64,000 nt of DNA, from assembly GCF_900128905.1 (NCBI RefSeq), contig NZ_FQTV01000012.1, forward strand, positions 101,855 to 165,854, written 5' to 3'. Positions 29,201-38,354 of the stretch are shown piece by piece. The position numbers and the translations under genes were made by a program. Under the pieces are notes generated by a model. The model worked only from the letters and a program-made list of their open reading frames with translations, ran no database searches and had not been told where the DNA came from. The stretch comes from Bacteroides luti (GTDB taxonomy: Bacteria; Bacteroidota; Bacteroidia; Bacteroidales; Bacteroidaceae). Each line of letters begins with the position of its first letter. The stretch's first letter is position 1.

Positions 29201-30278
29201 GGTCTTTGCATACTGACATGATGCAATTAGAGCCAATATTGTTTTTTAAAATAGATTTATGACCAATATATTTAAAATTACTCCGATTGGCAGGCAATAG
29301 CATTACACCTTTTTGAAAAATGCCTAACCAGAGATCTCCGGCTTTATCTTCAATAATAGAGTGAATTTTTGATTTTGTAAAATCGAATGTCGGAATGTTG
29401 TATTTGTTTTCTACAAATTTCTTATAAATCGGATCATAGATTTTTAATCCTTTTCCATCTGTTCCAACCATGATTTTATGCTGCTTATTTACATAAAGGG
29501 TTTTTATTGGAAGTTTAGTTGGGTAAGATACTACATCAAAAGAATTGGTCAATGCATTATATGAAAACAGTCCTTGGTTTAAACTGCCAACATATATTTT
29601 ATTATCGGGACCAAAACACATACATGAGATATCAAGATTCACCATTCCTGGTCCATTGAGATATTGTTTAGTTTCCTGTTTCTTGCCTGAAGTTATACAG
29701 AATACTCCTTTCCCTTCAGTTCCAATCCAAAGATTTCCATTCTTATCTTCCTGAATAGTAGTAATAAAGAAACTGGGTATTGAACGAAGTATAACTTGTT
29801 TGGCTTGCTTATTGTTCCTTTTTAGTAAGAACATGCCATGACCTGCTGTTCCAATTAATATGTCTCCATTTTTTCTTTCATAAATAATATGGATATGGGC
29901 ATCTAAGGGTTTGTTATTCTTGGCAGATAGTAAGGGTATATCTGTGAACTTTCCGGAAGCGTAGTCATATTGTTGCAAACCATTTACATATCCAATAAAA
30001 AGATTGTTTTGACTATCATTAAAAACAGATATTACATAATTGCTTTTGATGCTCGATTTGTCTTCTTTTTTATGTTTAAAAGTTAGGAATTTTGCTCCAT
30101 CGTAATAATTAAGACCGTCTTCTGTAGCAATCCAGATATTTCCTTTCGAGTCTTGAGTAACCTTGTTCACCATGCTGCTTGATAATTCCTTGTCAACTGT
30201 AAATAGTTTCCCGGATTGAGCAAATCCACATATGGAAAAAAAAAATAACAGAAAAATTGAAATTTGTGTGGTTCTCAT
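26223..30278 (-). CDS. Hybrid two-component system regulator (HTCS 1)
   Basis: This 1351-residue single-chain sensor-regulator has, in order: a signal peptide; two seven-bladed Reg_prop propellers (repeats such as NLWIGTEGKGVF and WIGTDNDGIYSV, to about residue 690); a Y_Y_Y domain (NLAPGKYHFKVKA); a transmembrane helix (about 795-815); HisKA with His832 in NISHEIRTPM; HATPase_c (NLLSNAFKFTP, GTGIGLHL); a receiver with Asp1148 in SDVMMPEMDG; and a C-terminal AraC-type helix-turn-helix ending MSPKEYMEQ. Such proteins bind imported oligosaccharides in the periplasm and activate glycan loci. GTTACAT-type repeats sit just upstream of its start and also at the GH43 24350 and xus promoters, so it is the best candidate for the xylan regulator, possibly with autoregulation. 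Confidence 0.95.
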   Translation of the reverse strand: MRTTQISIFLLFFFSICGFAQSGKLFTVDKELSSSMVNKVTQDSKGNIWIATEDGLNYYDGAKFLTFKHKKEDKSSIKSNYVISVFNDSQNNLFIGYVNGLQQYDYASGKFTDIPLLSAKNNKPLDAHIHIIYERKNGDILIGTAGHGMFLLKRNNKQAKQVILRSIPSFFITTIQEDKNGNLWIGTEGKGVFCITSGKKQETKQYLNGPGMVNLDISCMCFGPDNKIYVGSLNQGLFSYNALTNSFDVVSYPTKLPIKTLYVNKQHKIMVGTDGKGLKIYDPIYKKFVENKYNIPTFDFTKSKIHSIIEDKAGDLWLGIFQKGVMLLPANRSNFKYIGHKSILKNNIGSNCIMSVCKDHKGVLWIGTDNDGIYSVAPNGEVKSHFSQENGSNVPSTIISLFEDSDQNLWVGSFFQGLAKLNKETGHCEYIQKMSTDCVFSIVEDKSKNLWIGTMGSGIYSMNMKNNQIVHYSSVQGPKYNNKINTLHNRWVSAMLLTRNNKLYIGSFDGIGCLDLKTKNFVSTYNTNKLLSGYIIYTIFEDTKGYIWIGTSEGILCLNPQNQQITSFDMKNGLPSNVICGICGDKQGNLWISTSYGISKYNPIKKTFTNYYADDGLQGNEFSKNALFRDKSGEIIFGGVNGVTSFFPEKITNPAKKLDIRITGFYIHDLAINKGDKSGSYSIIDTAVSEAKDFHLAASDNSFRIEFSAMEFCNPERITFMYALNNDNWNTLLPGENHVSFNNLAPGKYHFKVKAKYYETYSDIKEITIIISPPWYASLGAKIIYFIIIITALYFTRQQILQRRKIKLKFQQQAHAEEINEAKLQFFMNISHEIRTPMTLIISPLQKLITIDKDEERQKLYHTIFRNSKRILALMNQLMDIRKIDKKQMVLKFRETEIVNFTHDLVNIFESQSINKQIKLTFQSDVPELKAWIDPNNYDKIILNLLSNAFKFTPKNGEISTSIHIGENYDKNDKPAHYYEIIISDSGIGIKKEEIERIFERFYQINNSQNNSNIGTGIGLHLTRSLVQLHHGKIWAENNEDGKGCRFIIRLPLGNDFLIPEEIADEAEIADKNNQDNPVMVTETIDNIDNAHLRIKTKYKVLIVEDDEEIRKYLKDELGNEFHITESCNGKEALSLILKKAPDLIISDVMMPEMDGMELCQKIKQNININHIPVILLTAKTREEDNIEGLEVGADSYITKPFSIDIVRKTIQNLIKNRECLKNNLTGKQIQEDKIDKISLKTPDEKLLERIMSVINKNISNIDFSVEILASEVGISRVHLHRKMKELTNQTTRDFIRNTRLQQAASLLKDKNQNISEVAFATGFVNATYFSTAFKELYGMSPKEYMEQNKE

Positions 30279-30302
30279 AAATATATGATTAATGTTCTAC
30301 TG

Positions 30303-30367
30303 CAAATTTAGTCATTTATAGCTAAAAACAGCGCAGATGTTACGAAATATAAAGTGTGATGTTACAT
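30303..30367 (-). promoter_or_regulatory. HTCS 1 promoter and GTTAC repeats
   Basis: On the minus strand TAAATTTG (30310 to 30303) matches TAnnTTTG and would start the HTCS 1 transcript some 20-25 bases before its ATG. GATGTTAC occurs at 30336 and 30358 (22 bp apart), the second continuing as GATGTTACAT, the word found in the xus upstream array. No -33 TTTG is visible. The 305-base divergent gap also holds the HTCS 2 promoter. Confidence 0.5.
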
Positions 30368-30458
30368 AAGCAAAAGATTATGTAATATTAATGCGGGGGA
30401 TTGTAATGTATGCAAAAGGATGTGTTTTTTTATTTTATTATTAGATGCAAATTGTGAG

Positions 30459-30466
30459 TATATTTG
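30459..30466 (+). promoter_or_regulatory. Putative -7 box of HTCS 2
   Basis: TATATTTG matches the Bacteroides -7 consensus 118 bases upstream of the HTCS 2 start. No good -33 box precedes it at the usual distance. Confidence 0.4.
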
Positions 30467-30583
30467 TATGATGCATATACAAAATAGTGCTTTAATGTAT
30501 TTTTTTGTTTCAGCATTTTTTGGTTAACCAAATACAGGCTCAATAATTGAAGGGTAAAGTATACATGAAAAACTTAAATTTAA

Positions 30584-33500
30584 ATGAGAACTAAACTACT
30601 CCTTTTATCTTTTTTACTATCTGTAATCTCATTACATTCCTCAAATGTGAAGTTTTACGATATAAACTCATTGTATGGAATTTCAATGCGAATGGCAACA
30701 TCTATTTGTAAAGATAAAAAGGGCTTTATTTGGGCTTCCACTAAATTGGGAATTTTAAGGCTTGCCGGAGATGATTATCGTATTTATCAGCTTCCATTTG
30801 AAAATACAGATATTATATCTGTGAAACTTGTGTATGCAAATTCAGGCTTATTCGCTTTTTCAAATAATGGTCAGTTATTCCGTTACAATGCTATTAAAGA
30901 CCAATTTGAACTGTTAATTAATATGGGCAAGTATATGAATAACACACATTTAGTGACTGGTGGTATACTTGTAGATAATGCTAATTGTTACTGGGTAGCT
31001 TCTTCATCAGGTTTATTAAGGTATTATAATGGCGCTCTTACACATATTCAAGATTCTGAAGAAGTTTATTGTTTAACCTGGTATGACTCTGATCGATTTT
31101 TTCTTGCCAAGCCAACTGGAATATGGCTATTTGATAAACGAACAATGAAAGGAACAAGGCTTTATAAAAATACTCCAAAAGCCGATTTGCGTGTTTCCAA
31201 ATTTTTTTATGATAAAAAAATGAAGAGGCTTTGGATTGGAACATCCTGGAATGGCTTGTTTTATTATGATTTAAGCAGGCATGCTTTGTGTCCGGTGAAA
31301 ATAAATGGCTTTCCTAAACAACCTATCCTGGCAATTGAAGCAAATTCTGATTCTACAATTCTAGCTGGTATTGATGGACAAGGTATTTGGGAGGTGAATA
31401 AGCAAGGAACAAAGGTGTTAAATGTATATAAAGAGGACGTTAATGACCCGTCATCACTTCCAGGGAATGGCGTCTATGACATCTTTAACGACCAAAATAA
31501 GCGTATTTGGATTTGTACTTATGGCGGCGGAGTCTCTTTCTTTGATAAAACATCTGCTCAGGTACATCAATTTACTCATACTGTGAATAATGCCAATTCT
31601 TTAGTCAATAATAATGTTAACAAGATTATTCAGGACAAGAGAGGTAATATATGGATGGCTACAGATAATGGTATTAGCTGTAAAGAAGCCGGTACTGGAA
31701 ATTGGAAAACATTTTATCAGAATGAACATAATCAGGCTCCTGTATTTATATCGTTATGCGAAGATGATAAAGGACGAATATGGGCCGGAACTTATTCTTC
31801 TGGTATCTATGTCCTTGACGAACGTACTGGTCGTGAATTAGCCCATTATTCGAATGGAAGTAAAGGATTTTCTTTAGAGAATAACTTTGTACTGGATATT
31901 TTCAAAGATAGTAATGGAGATCTTTGGATAGGTGGTGTACCAGGAAAACTGATTTGTTATATTTCGAAAGAGAATAAGTTTCGTAATTACCCAACGCAGC
32001 CCATTAATACTTTTGCGGAATTAGCTCCAAACAAAATTCTTTTGGCTTGCACATATGGATTATGTATTCTGGATAAAAAAACAGGAAAAATAAATGCGTT
32101 GCAAGAAGGATACTTAGTTCACGACATGGCAGTTATAAAAGATGAAATATGGATTTGCACAAGTGGAGAAGGTTTGATAAGATATAATTATAGAACGCAT
32201 AAAACTCAAAAATTAACAACGGTATCTGGATTGCCGTCTAATTTTGTAAATAGCATAATGTATGCTGGTGGATATTTATGGTTGGGCACAGAATGTGGCT
32301 TATGCAGGTTGAATCCAAAGAATATGGAGGTGCTTACTTATAATACTGTGTATCCGTTGTCTCGGGTGTCTTTTAACAGGAGCTCACGCTGCAGGCTAAA
32401 TAATGAACAATTAATTTGGGGAACGAGCAATGGTGCTGTTTGTTTTTCTCCCCAATCATTATCGAAGAGTCAATCAAATGGAAATATCTTTTTTCAGAAT
32501 TTAACCATAGCAGGCCGATCTATCCGTAACAGTCTGAATACTCCATTAGATAGCTTGGAAGAAGTATCATTGAACTACGATCAAAATACCTTGCAATTAG
32601 AACTTTTATCTATAGGAAATGTTTCTGGCGCTAAATTTTCCTGGATGTTGGAGGGTTTTGATAATACCTGGAGCCAACCTTCCGAAAATCACTTTATACA
32701 TTATTCGAATATACCGAATGGAACTTATGTCTTGAAAATAAGATTATATGATTGTTCTCTTTCACATGTAATTGTTGAGAGATCATTAAGTATAACTGTT
32801 GTTCCACCTTTTTGGAAGACCTGGTGGTTCCAACTTTTTCTGTTAGTACTGATAGTTGGTGTTATTTATATATCATTAAAATATTATATTGAGCGGTTCA
32901 AACAACAACATAACGAAGAGAAAATTCGCTTTTTTACTAATACCACTCATGATATCAGAACATCTCTAACACTAATAAAGGCTCCTATGGAGGAATTAGC
33001 GAATGAACAGAATATTTCTGATACTGGTAAATATTATCTTTCGTTGGCTATTGAACAAGCAAGACGACTTTCTGCTGTTGTAACTCAATTAATGGATTTT
33101 CAGAAAATTGATATCAGAAAAGAACAGCTGGTTCTTGCTCAGGTAGATATTGTGAAGTTGATAGAGCATCGTCGGTTGATGTTTGAATCATTTGCAAAAA
33201 AACAAAATGTAAGATTACAGTTTAGTTCGCAACAGGAATTTTATCAAACAGCTGTTGATGAATTGATGATAGAGAAAGTTATTGATAATCTTATTTCTAA
33301 TGCTATTAAATATTCAAATCCGGATAGTGAAATACTGATATCTGTGAAATGTGAGCCAGACAAATGGAGCATGGAAGTAAAAGATAGTGGCATTGGTATT
33401 AGCAAGAAAGCTCAAAATCAGCTCTTTCGAGAATTTTATCGTGGTGAAAATGCTATAAATTCAAAGATTGTTGGCTCTGGTATAGGTCTTTTGTTGGTGA

Positions 33501-34453
33501 AAAAATATGTAGAAATGCATGATGGCACAATTGGCTGTGTAAGTGAAGAGAATGTTGGTTCAACTTTTAGAATGGTTATACCTTTTAAGGAATTCATTGA
33601 TGATAGCAATAAAACAAATACTAAGATAGAAGAACCTGTGTCTTATGATGCTAATGAAGCTTATTCGCAATTACTCTTAGAATCTGAAGAACCATCGAAA
33701 TTAAAAATGCATATTCTGATTGTTGAAGACAATGACGATCTTAGAAATTTTATGCTATATCCTCTTAAAGCTGACTTTGAAATATTATTAGCAGAAGATG
33801 GTGTCGTAGCTTGGGATATCATTCAAAACCAGATGCCTGATTTAGTAGTTTCAGATGTAATGATGCCTAATATGGATGGATTTGAATTATGTCGGTTGAT
33901 GAAATCAACTTATGAAACTTCTCATATTCCAATAATATTGCTTACTGCTCTATCTGGAGAAGCAGATCAAATTCATGGATTAGGATTAGGGGCGGATGAT
34001 TATCTAACTAAGCCTTTTGATATGATTCTTCTTTCACAAAGAATAAAATCTATAATAAGGAATAGGGAAATCGTTAAGGAAAAGGCTTTAAAGCTAATTA
34101 AGGGGCCTGATAATGATGAAGAACAAATTTTGGTAAACGAATTTAATGACAAGTTTGTAAAGAAAATGCTGGAAGTAGTTAGGGCTAACATGGCAAATAC
34201 TGAATTTGGGAAAGAGGATTTTGCTTTTTCAATGAACATAAGTTCTTCATTGCTTTATAAGAAGGTGAAGTCTTTGACAAATCAATCACCAACAGATTTT
34301 ATTAAAATGGTTCGACTTGATTATGCATTGGAATTATTACAAAGTCATAAGTATACTGTTACAGAGGTTAGTGAATATTGTGGTTTTTCTTCACTTGGAT
34401 ATTTTAGTACAGTATTCAAAAAGCATTTCGGAAAATCACCTACTCAAATATAG
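30584..34453 (+). CDS. Hybrid two-component system regulator (HTCS 2)
   Basis: This 1289-residue HTCS is divergent from HTCS 1. It has a signal peptide, Reg_prop propeller repeats (GLWWIGTSWNGLF-like units, for example RIWICTYGGGVSFFD), a Y_Y_Y domain near 680-745, a transmembrane helix at about 748-770, HisKA with His789, HATPase_c (DNLISNAIKYSNP, GSGIGLLLV), a receiver with Asp1091 in SDVMMPNMDG, and an AraC-type helix-turn-helix ending GKSPTQI. The H box reads THDIRTSLTLI, with Ser794 where most kinases have Pro. The GH43 gene immediately downstream has a motif A operator, so HTCS 2 probably controls the four motif A promoters; that pairing is inference from proximity. Confidence 0.95.
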   Translation: MRTKLLLLSFLLSVISLHSSNVKFYDINSLYGISMRMATSICKDKKGFIWASTKLGILRLAGDDYRIYQLPFENTDIISVKLVYANSGLFAFSNNGQLFRYNAIKDQFELLINMGKYMNNTHLVTGGILVDNANCYWVASSSGLLRYYNGALTHIQDSEEVYCLTWYDSDRFFLAKPTGIWLFDKRTMKGTRLYKNTPKADLRVSKFFYDKKMKRLWIGTSWNGLFYYDLSRHALCPVKINGFPKQPILAIEANSDSTILAGIDGQGIWEVNKQGTKVLNVYKEDVNDPSSLPGNGVYDIFNDQNKRIWICTYGGGVSFFDKTSAQVHQFTHTVNNANSLVNNNVNKIIQDKRGNIWMATDNGISCKEAGTGNWKTFYQNEHNQAPVFISLCEDDKGRIWAGTYSSGIYVLDERTGRELAHYSNGSKGFSLENNFVLDIFKDSNGDLWIGGVPGKLICYISKENKFRNYPTQPINTFAELAPNKILLACTYGLCILDKKTGKINALQEGYLVHDMAVIKDEIWICTSGEGLIRYNYRTHKTQKLTTVSGLPSNFVNSIMYAGGYLWLGTECGLCRLNPKNMEVLTYNTVYPLSRVSFNRSSRCRLNNEQLIWGTSNGAVCFSPQSLSKSQSNGNIFFQNLTIAGRSIRNSLNTPLDSLEEVSLNYDQNTLQLELLSIGNVSGAKFSWMLEGFDNTWSQPSENHFIHYSNIPNGTYVLKIRLYDCSLSHVIVERSLSITVVPPFWKTWWFQLFLLVLIVGVIYISLKYYIERFKQQHNEEKIRFFTNTTHDIRTSLTLIKAPMEELANEQNISDTGKYYLSLAIEQARRLSAVVTQLMDFQKIDIRKEQLVLAQVDIVKLIEHRRLMFESFAKKQNVRLQFSSQQEFYQTAVDELMIEKVIDNLISNAIKYSNPDSEILISVKCEPDKWSMEVKDSGIGISKKAQNQLFREFYRGENAINSKIVGSGIGLLLVKKYVEMHDGTIGCVSEENVGSTFRMVIPFKEFIDDSNKTNTKIEEPVSYDANEAYSQLLLESEEPSKLKMHILIVEDNDDLRNFMLYPLKADFEILLAEDGVVAWDIIQNQMPDLVVSDVMMPNMDGFELCRLMKSTYETSHIPIILLTALSGEADQIHGLGLGADDYLTKPFDMILLSQRIKSIIRNREIVKEKALKLIKGPDNDEEQILVNEFNDKFVKKMLEVVRANMANTEFGKEDFAFSMNISSSLLYKKVKSLTNQSPTDFIKMVRLDYALELLQSHKYTVTEVSEYCGFSSLGYFSTVFKKHFGKSPTQI

Positions 34454-34519
34454 TATTTGGGCTTTTGTAAATGCTATTTCGATAAAAGAGATATTGTAAT
34501 AAGGAATAACATCACAATA

Positions 34520-34584
34520 TATCTGGAATTGAAAACTAAATATCTTAATTCCAAAGTAGAAAGATTTGTCTGAACATACTTTTG
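34520..34584 (+). promoter_or_regulatory. Motif A operator and -7 box of the 34.9-kb operon
   Basis: TATCT at 34520 and 34541 (21 bp apart) open half-sites that closely match those at 3276 and 3297; GAAAAC, one variable base and AAATATCTTAATT are shared. TACTTTTG at 34577-34584 begins 36 bp after the second half-site. The predicted leader to the GH43 start is about 310 bases. Confidence 0.65.
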
Positions 34585-34733
34585 CATAGAAGAAAAGGAA
34601 AGCCGTTTTTTAATTTGGTGACCTTATATCTTCTATTAACATTATGTTTTTTGAATATTTGAGAGTAAATTATATAAGTTTTTTTTGTTTGAAATTTGAT
34701 TAGTTTGTGATTATTGATTAGGTTAGTGTGATT

Positions 34734-34765
34734 AGAGATTGGAGTGAATTTACTCTCCAATCTCT
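34734..34765. repeat. Perfect 11-bp stem-loop in the leader upstream of the 34.9-kb GH43
   Basis: AGAGATTGGAG (34734-34744) pairs with CTCCAATCTCT (34755-34765) over a 10-base loop, without a T run. The 40 bases before it repeat GATTAG (34699, 34716, 34730). If transcription starts near 34591 this hairpin lies in the mRNA leader. Otherwise it could terminate the HTCS 2 transcript. The rest of the gap is featureless. Confidence 0.55.
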
Positions 34766-34903
34766 ATTAATGCTTATAATTTTGAAGATTCTTTATACAC
34801 AAAAAATAGTGGAAAGAATTTTTAGCAATAATATTTTAGTATCTCTTAAATTAGTTGCCTGTATCTTTTTAATCTTAAAGAAGTAATTGTAAATCACGAT
34901 AAG

Positions 34904-36685
34904 ATGAAGACTTTAAAATATGAAAATGTAGTTGTAATTGTTTTAACTCTGTTAGCAATAATAATACCAACTTCCGGCATGTCTCAGAACCCTGTTATTC
35001 AAACAAATTTCGTAGCAGATCCGGCTCCGATGGTTCATGATGGCACCGTATATCTTTATACTACGCATGATGAGGATAAAACAATAAACAATTTTTTTAC
35101 AATGAATGACTGGAGATGCTATTCTTCTAAAGACATGGTGAATTGGACTGATCATGGGGCTGTATTTTCTTATACAGGTTTTACTTGGTCAAGAGGGGAT
35201 GCATGGGCTGGCCAATGTATCTATAGAAATGGTAAATACTATTTTTATGTTCCTGTTAATCAGAAAAATGGAGGAAATGCTATTGGTGTTGCGGTATCCG
35301 ATAGTCCGACCGGGCCATTTCGGGATGCTCTCGGATCGCCTTTGCTTGTAGGTTATGGATATATTGATCCTACTGTGTTTATAGATGATGCTGGTCAGGC
35401 TTATCTATATTGGGGAAATCCACATCTTTATTATGTCAAACTAAATAAAGATATGATTTCGTATGATCAGAAGGTTGGAATAGTAAAGGTTCCTCTAACT
35501 GAAGAAGGATTTAAACTAAGAATTATTAATGCACATAAAACATATTCGTGGGCTAAATCAATTGATGGATTGGCTTCACATAGCATAAAAGGTGTTGATA
35601 ATAAATATTACTGGTATGTTAGTGCTATAGATAAGAGTACCAACAAAAAGGTTATAGGTGTAGCAGTAGGAGATAAGGCTATCGGACCTTTTGTTGATTT
35701 ATTGGGAAAACCTTTGATTACAGAAAATTGTGGTCAGGGTAATATTAATCCTACTGTAATTGTTGATAATGATAAACAATCTTATCTGACTTGGGGTGAC
35801 AAGGAATTGTGGTACGCAAAACTCAACAGTAATATGATTTCGTATGATTTGAATGCTGGCATTAATCCTATTCCTTCTGACAAAAAGGATTGGTTTGCTT
35901 CAAAAATTAAAGAAACGAAGAATGCTACAGAGAAAAGAGCTACCACTTATGAGGAGGGGCCTTGGCTTTTCAAACGTAACAGCAAATATTACCTTCTTTA
36001 TCCGGCAGGAGGAGTACCAGAACATTTAGCTTATTCTACAAGTACTAGCCCAACCGGACCTTGGGTTTATGGTGATACAATTATGCAAGTTATTAAAGAA
36101 GGTGGCGCATTTACCAACCACCCGGGATATATAAATTTTAAAGGGAAGTCATATCTCTTTTATCATAATGGAGCGTTAAAAGGAGGCGGTGGCTTTAAAC
36201 GTTCTGTCTGCATTGAACCGTTTAACTTCAATATTGATGGTACAATTCCATTGATAATTCCTACAAAAAAAGGCGTTATAGAAAGTGTATCCAATTTAAA
36301 TCCATTTAAGAGAGTTGAAGCCGAAACTATTGCATGGGAAGAAGGAGTTGAGACAACGAAAGATTCAAAAAATGGCGTTTATGTTACTGATATCAATAAT
36401 GGTGACTATATAAAAGTGCGCAGTGTTGATTTTGGCACAGGAGCTAAGATATTTGAAGCAAGTGTTGCTACTAATTCGTTGGGAGGGAAAATTGAAATTC
36501 ATGTTGACAGCAGAGATGGCCGCTTGTTAGGCGTTTTAGAAGTGAAGAATACAGAAGGTGTGCTAAACTGGAAGACTATCTCGTGCAAAGTGAATAAAAT
36601 AAAAGAAATCCATGATGTATTCTTTGTCTTTAAGGGTGGTAATGGTAATCTATTCAATTTTGATTGGTGGAGATTTCTAAAATAA
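34904..36685 (+). CDS. GH43 enzyme with internally duplicated propeller segment and CBM6-like domain
   Basis: This 593-residue secreted protein has a signal peptide (to about residue 28). FVADPAPMVHDG holds the base Asp39 and TYEEGPWLFKR the acid Glu351. The segment from about 107 (NGKYYFYV, GVAVSDSPTGPF, IDPTVFIDD, KLNKDMISYD) is repeated from about 230 (DNKYYWYV, GVAVGDKAIGPF, INPTVIVDN, KLNSNMISYD), adding roughly 125 residues. The modulator Asp155 in IDP becomes Asn282 in the second copy, so the second unit looks structural. The GH43 core ends near FNINGTIP-like residues (about 450), and a CBM6-like domain (about 465-593, RVEAETIAWEEGVETT to FDWWRF) follows. It is the first gene of the 34.9-kb run under motif A. 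Substrate probably arabinoxylan-derived. Confidence 0.88.
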   Translation: MKTLKYENVVVIVLTLLAIIIPTSGMSQNPVIQTNFVADPAPMVHDGTVYLYTTHDEDKTINNFFTMNDWRCYSSKDMVNWTDHGAVFSYTGFTWSRGDAWAGQCIYRNGKYYFYVPVNQKNGGNAIGVAVSDSPTGPFRDALGSPLLVGYGYIDPTVFIDDAGQAYLYWGNPHLYYVKLNKDMISYDQKVGIVKVPLTEEGFKLRIINAHKTYSWAKSIDGLASHSIKGVDNKYYWYVSAIDKSTNKKVIGVAVGDKAIGPFVDLLGKPLITENCGQGNINPTVIVDNDKQSYLTWGDKELWYAKLNSNMISYDLNAGINPIPSDKKDWFASKIKETKNATEKRATTYEEGPWLFKRNSKYYLLYPAGGVPEHLAYSTSTSPTGPWVYGDTIMQVIKEGGAFTNHPGYINFKGKSYLFYHNGALKGGGGFKRSVCIEPFNFNIDGTIPLIIPTKKGVIESVSNLNPFKRVEAETIAWEEGVETTKDSKNGVYVTDINNGDYIKVRSVDFGTGAKIFEASVATNSLGGKIEIHVDSRDGRLLGVLEVKNTEGVLNWKTISCKVNKIKEIHDVFFVFKGGNGNLFNFDWWRFLK

Positions 36686-36783
36686 GCATTGTAGCTTACG
36701 GATGATGATTAGTATTTTTGTTTAAAATAACTTTGATTATTAACCTCTATAATCTTGTTACAACTTTATTAAAAAGTATTTAT

Positions 36784-38346
36784 ATGAAAAAAGCAACTTT
36801 AATCGTTTTAGTATTACTCTTTTCTTTCTCAGGAGTTCTCTTTGCTAAGCAACCAGCACCGATAAAAGTAAGAGAAGGATTAATTCAAGGAATTTATGAT
36901 GATGGATTGACTGTTTATAAAGGTGTCCCGTTTGCTGCTCCACCCGTAGGAAATTTACGGTGGCGAGCACCACAACCAGCTGCAAAGTGGGAAGGTGTGA
37001 AACAAACTATACAGTTTGCTCCAGCTCCTATGCAATATGGAAATCCTCCATCGGGAAAAAGTGAAGATTGTTTGTACCTGAACGTGTGGACTCCTGCAAA
37101 ATCAGCAAATGATCGTATTCCTGTGCTTGTATGGATCTATGGTGGTGGATTTAGCTTCGGCTCAACTTCTGAACCAGTTTACGATGGGAAAAAGTTGGCT
37201 CATAAAGGCGTTGTGTTGGTAAGTATAGCCTATCGTGTAGGGCAACTTGGATTCTTGGCACATCCTGAATTAAGCAGTGAAAGTCCCACGCATACTTCTG
37301 GAAACTACGGTTTACTAGATCAGATTGCTGCTCTCAAATGGATAAAGGAAAATATAGCTGCATTTGGTGGCGACCCTAATAAAATTACTATTTTTGGAGA
37401 ATCGGCAGGAGCTATTTCTGTTAGTATGTTATGTGCTTCTCCATTGGCTAAAGGATTGTTTCAGGGAGCTATTTCACAAAGTGGTGGTTCTTTTGGTCCA
37501 ACACGCCCGACAACATTCCCCGGTGAAAATATGAAAACTCTTCAACAAGCAGAAGCTGATGGACTTATTTTTGCCCAGAAAGCAGGCGCTTCAACTATTA
37601 CCGACCTTAGGAAGATCTCGGCTGAACAACTTCCTTCAGGTTTTGGATTGCCTGGTGGTTGGCCCATTGTAGATGGTTCTGTAATTCCCGATGATCAGTA
37701 TATATTATATGAAGCAGGAAAATTCAATGATGTGCCTGTGCTTATTGGTTACAATTCAGATGAGGGTGCAAGCTTCTCACCAGGAAGAACTCCGGAAGAG
37801 TATATTGAAGGAGTGAAGAAACGCTACGGAAAATATGCCGACGAACTAATAAAAGCCTATCCAGTTGGAGAAAATTCTGTGCCAAAAACAGCACGTGATT
37901 TAGCCCGAGATGCTGCATTTGGCTGGCAAACATGGAGTTGGGCCAGACTTCAAAGTGAAAAAGGCAAATCTAATGTTTATTATTACTATTTTGATCAACA
38001 TCCCGATTATCCAAAAGATTCACCACGCTATGGTTATGGTTCGCCTCACGGGCAGGATGTTGCCTATGTTTTCTTAAACTTAGATGCTTCCAATCCGCAA
38101 ATCACTAAATCGGATCTGGAAATATCAGAAGCTATGGGAACTTACTGGACTAACTTTGCAAAATATGGTAATCCAAATCCAATTGGAAGTTTGCAATGGC
38201 CTGCATTTAATCAAAATAAACCCTCGGTAATGCATTTTAGTCAAAAAGCATATACTGGTGAAGTTCCAAGTTTGGAATCGCTTAAGGTTTTAGACACTTA
38301 TTTTAATTGGAGAAGAAGTCCGGAAGGAAGTAGCTGGGCAAAATAG
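36784..38346 (+). CDS. Carboxylesterase type B family protein
   Basis: This 520-residue secreted alpha/beta hydrolase starts at the Met before KKATLIVLVLLFSFSG, a standard signal peptide; the 22 residues encoded upstream in the same frame look like untranslated leader. Family blocks are EDCLYLNVWTP, WIYGGGFSFGST, IAAFGGDPNKITIFGESAGAIS with nucleophile Ser207, and the terminal SPHGQDVAYVF with the catalytic His. Some relatives in Bacteroides glycan loci are listed as CE10-like and may remove acetyl, feruloyl or other esters, but this family is broad and the natural substrate is open. It lies about 100 bases after GH43 and 8 bases before the DUF3237 gene. Confidence 0.88.
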   Translation: MKKATLIVLVLLFSFSGVLFAKQPAPIKVREGLIQGIYDDGLTVYKGVPFAAPPVGNLRWRAPQPAAKWEGVKQTIQFAPAPMQYGNPPSGKSEDCLYLNVWTPAKSANDRIPVLVWIYGGGFSFGSTSEPVYDGKKLAHKGVVLVSIAYRVGQLGFLAHPELSSESPTHTSGNYGLLDQIAALKWIKENIAAFGGDPNKITIFGESAGAISVSMLCASPLAKGLFQGAISQSGGSFGPTRPTTFPGENMKTLQQAEADGLIFAQKAGASTITDLRKISAEQLPSGFGLPGGWPIVDGSVIPDDQYILYEAGKFNDVPVLIGYNSDEGASFSPGRTPEEYIEGVKKRYGKYADELIKAYPVGENSVPKTARDLARDAAFGWQTWSWARLQSEKGKSNVYYYYFDQHPDYPKDSPRYGYGSPHGQDVAYVFLNLDASNPQITKSDLEISEAMGTYWTNFAKYGNPNPIGSLQWPAFNQNKPSVMHFSQKAYTGEVPSLESLKVLDTYFNWRRSPEGSSWAK

Positions 38347-38354
38347 AAAGAAAA

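Noticed and set aside
36718..36783. Upstream start for the carboxylesterase
   Set aside because: The 22 residues before MKKATLIV would bury the signal peptide; the internal Met gives a standard one.
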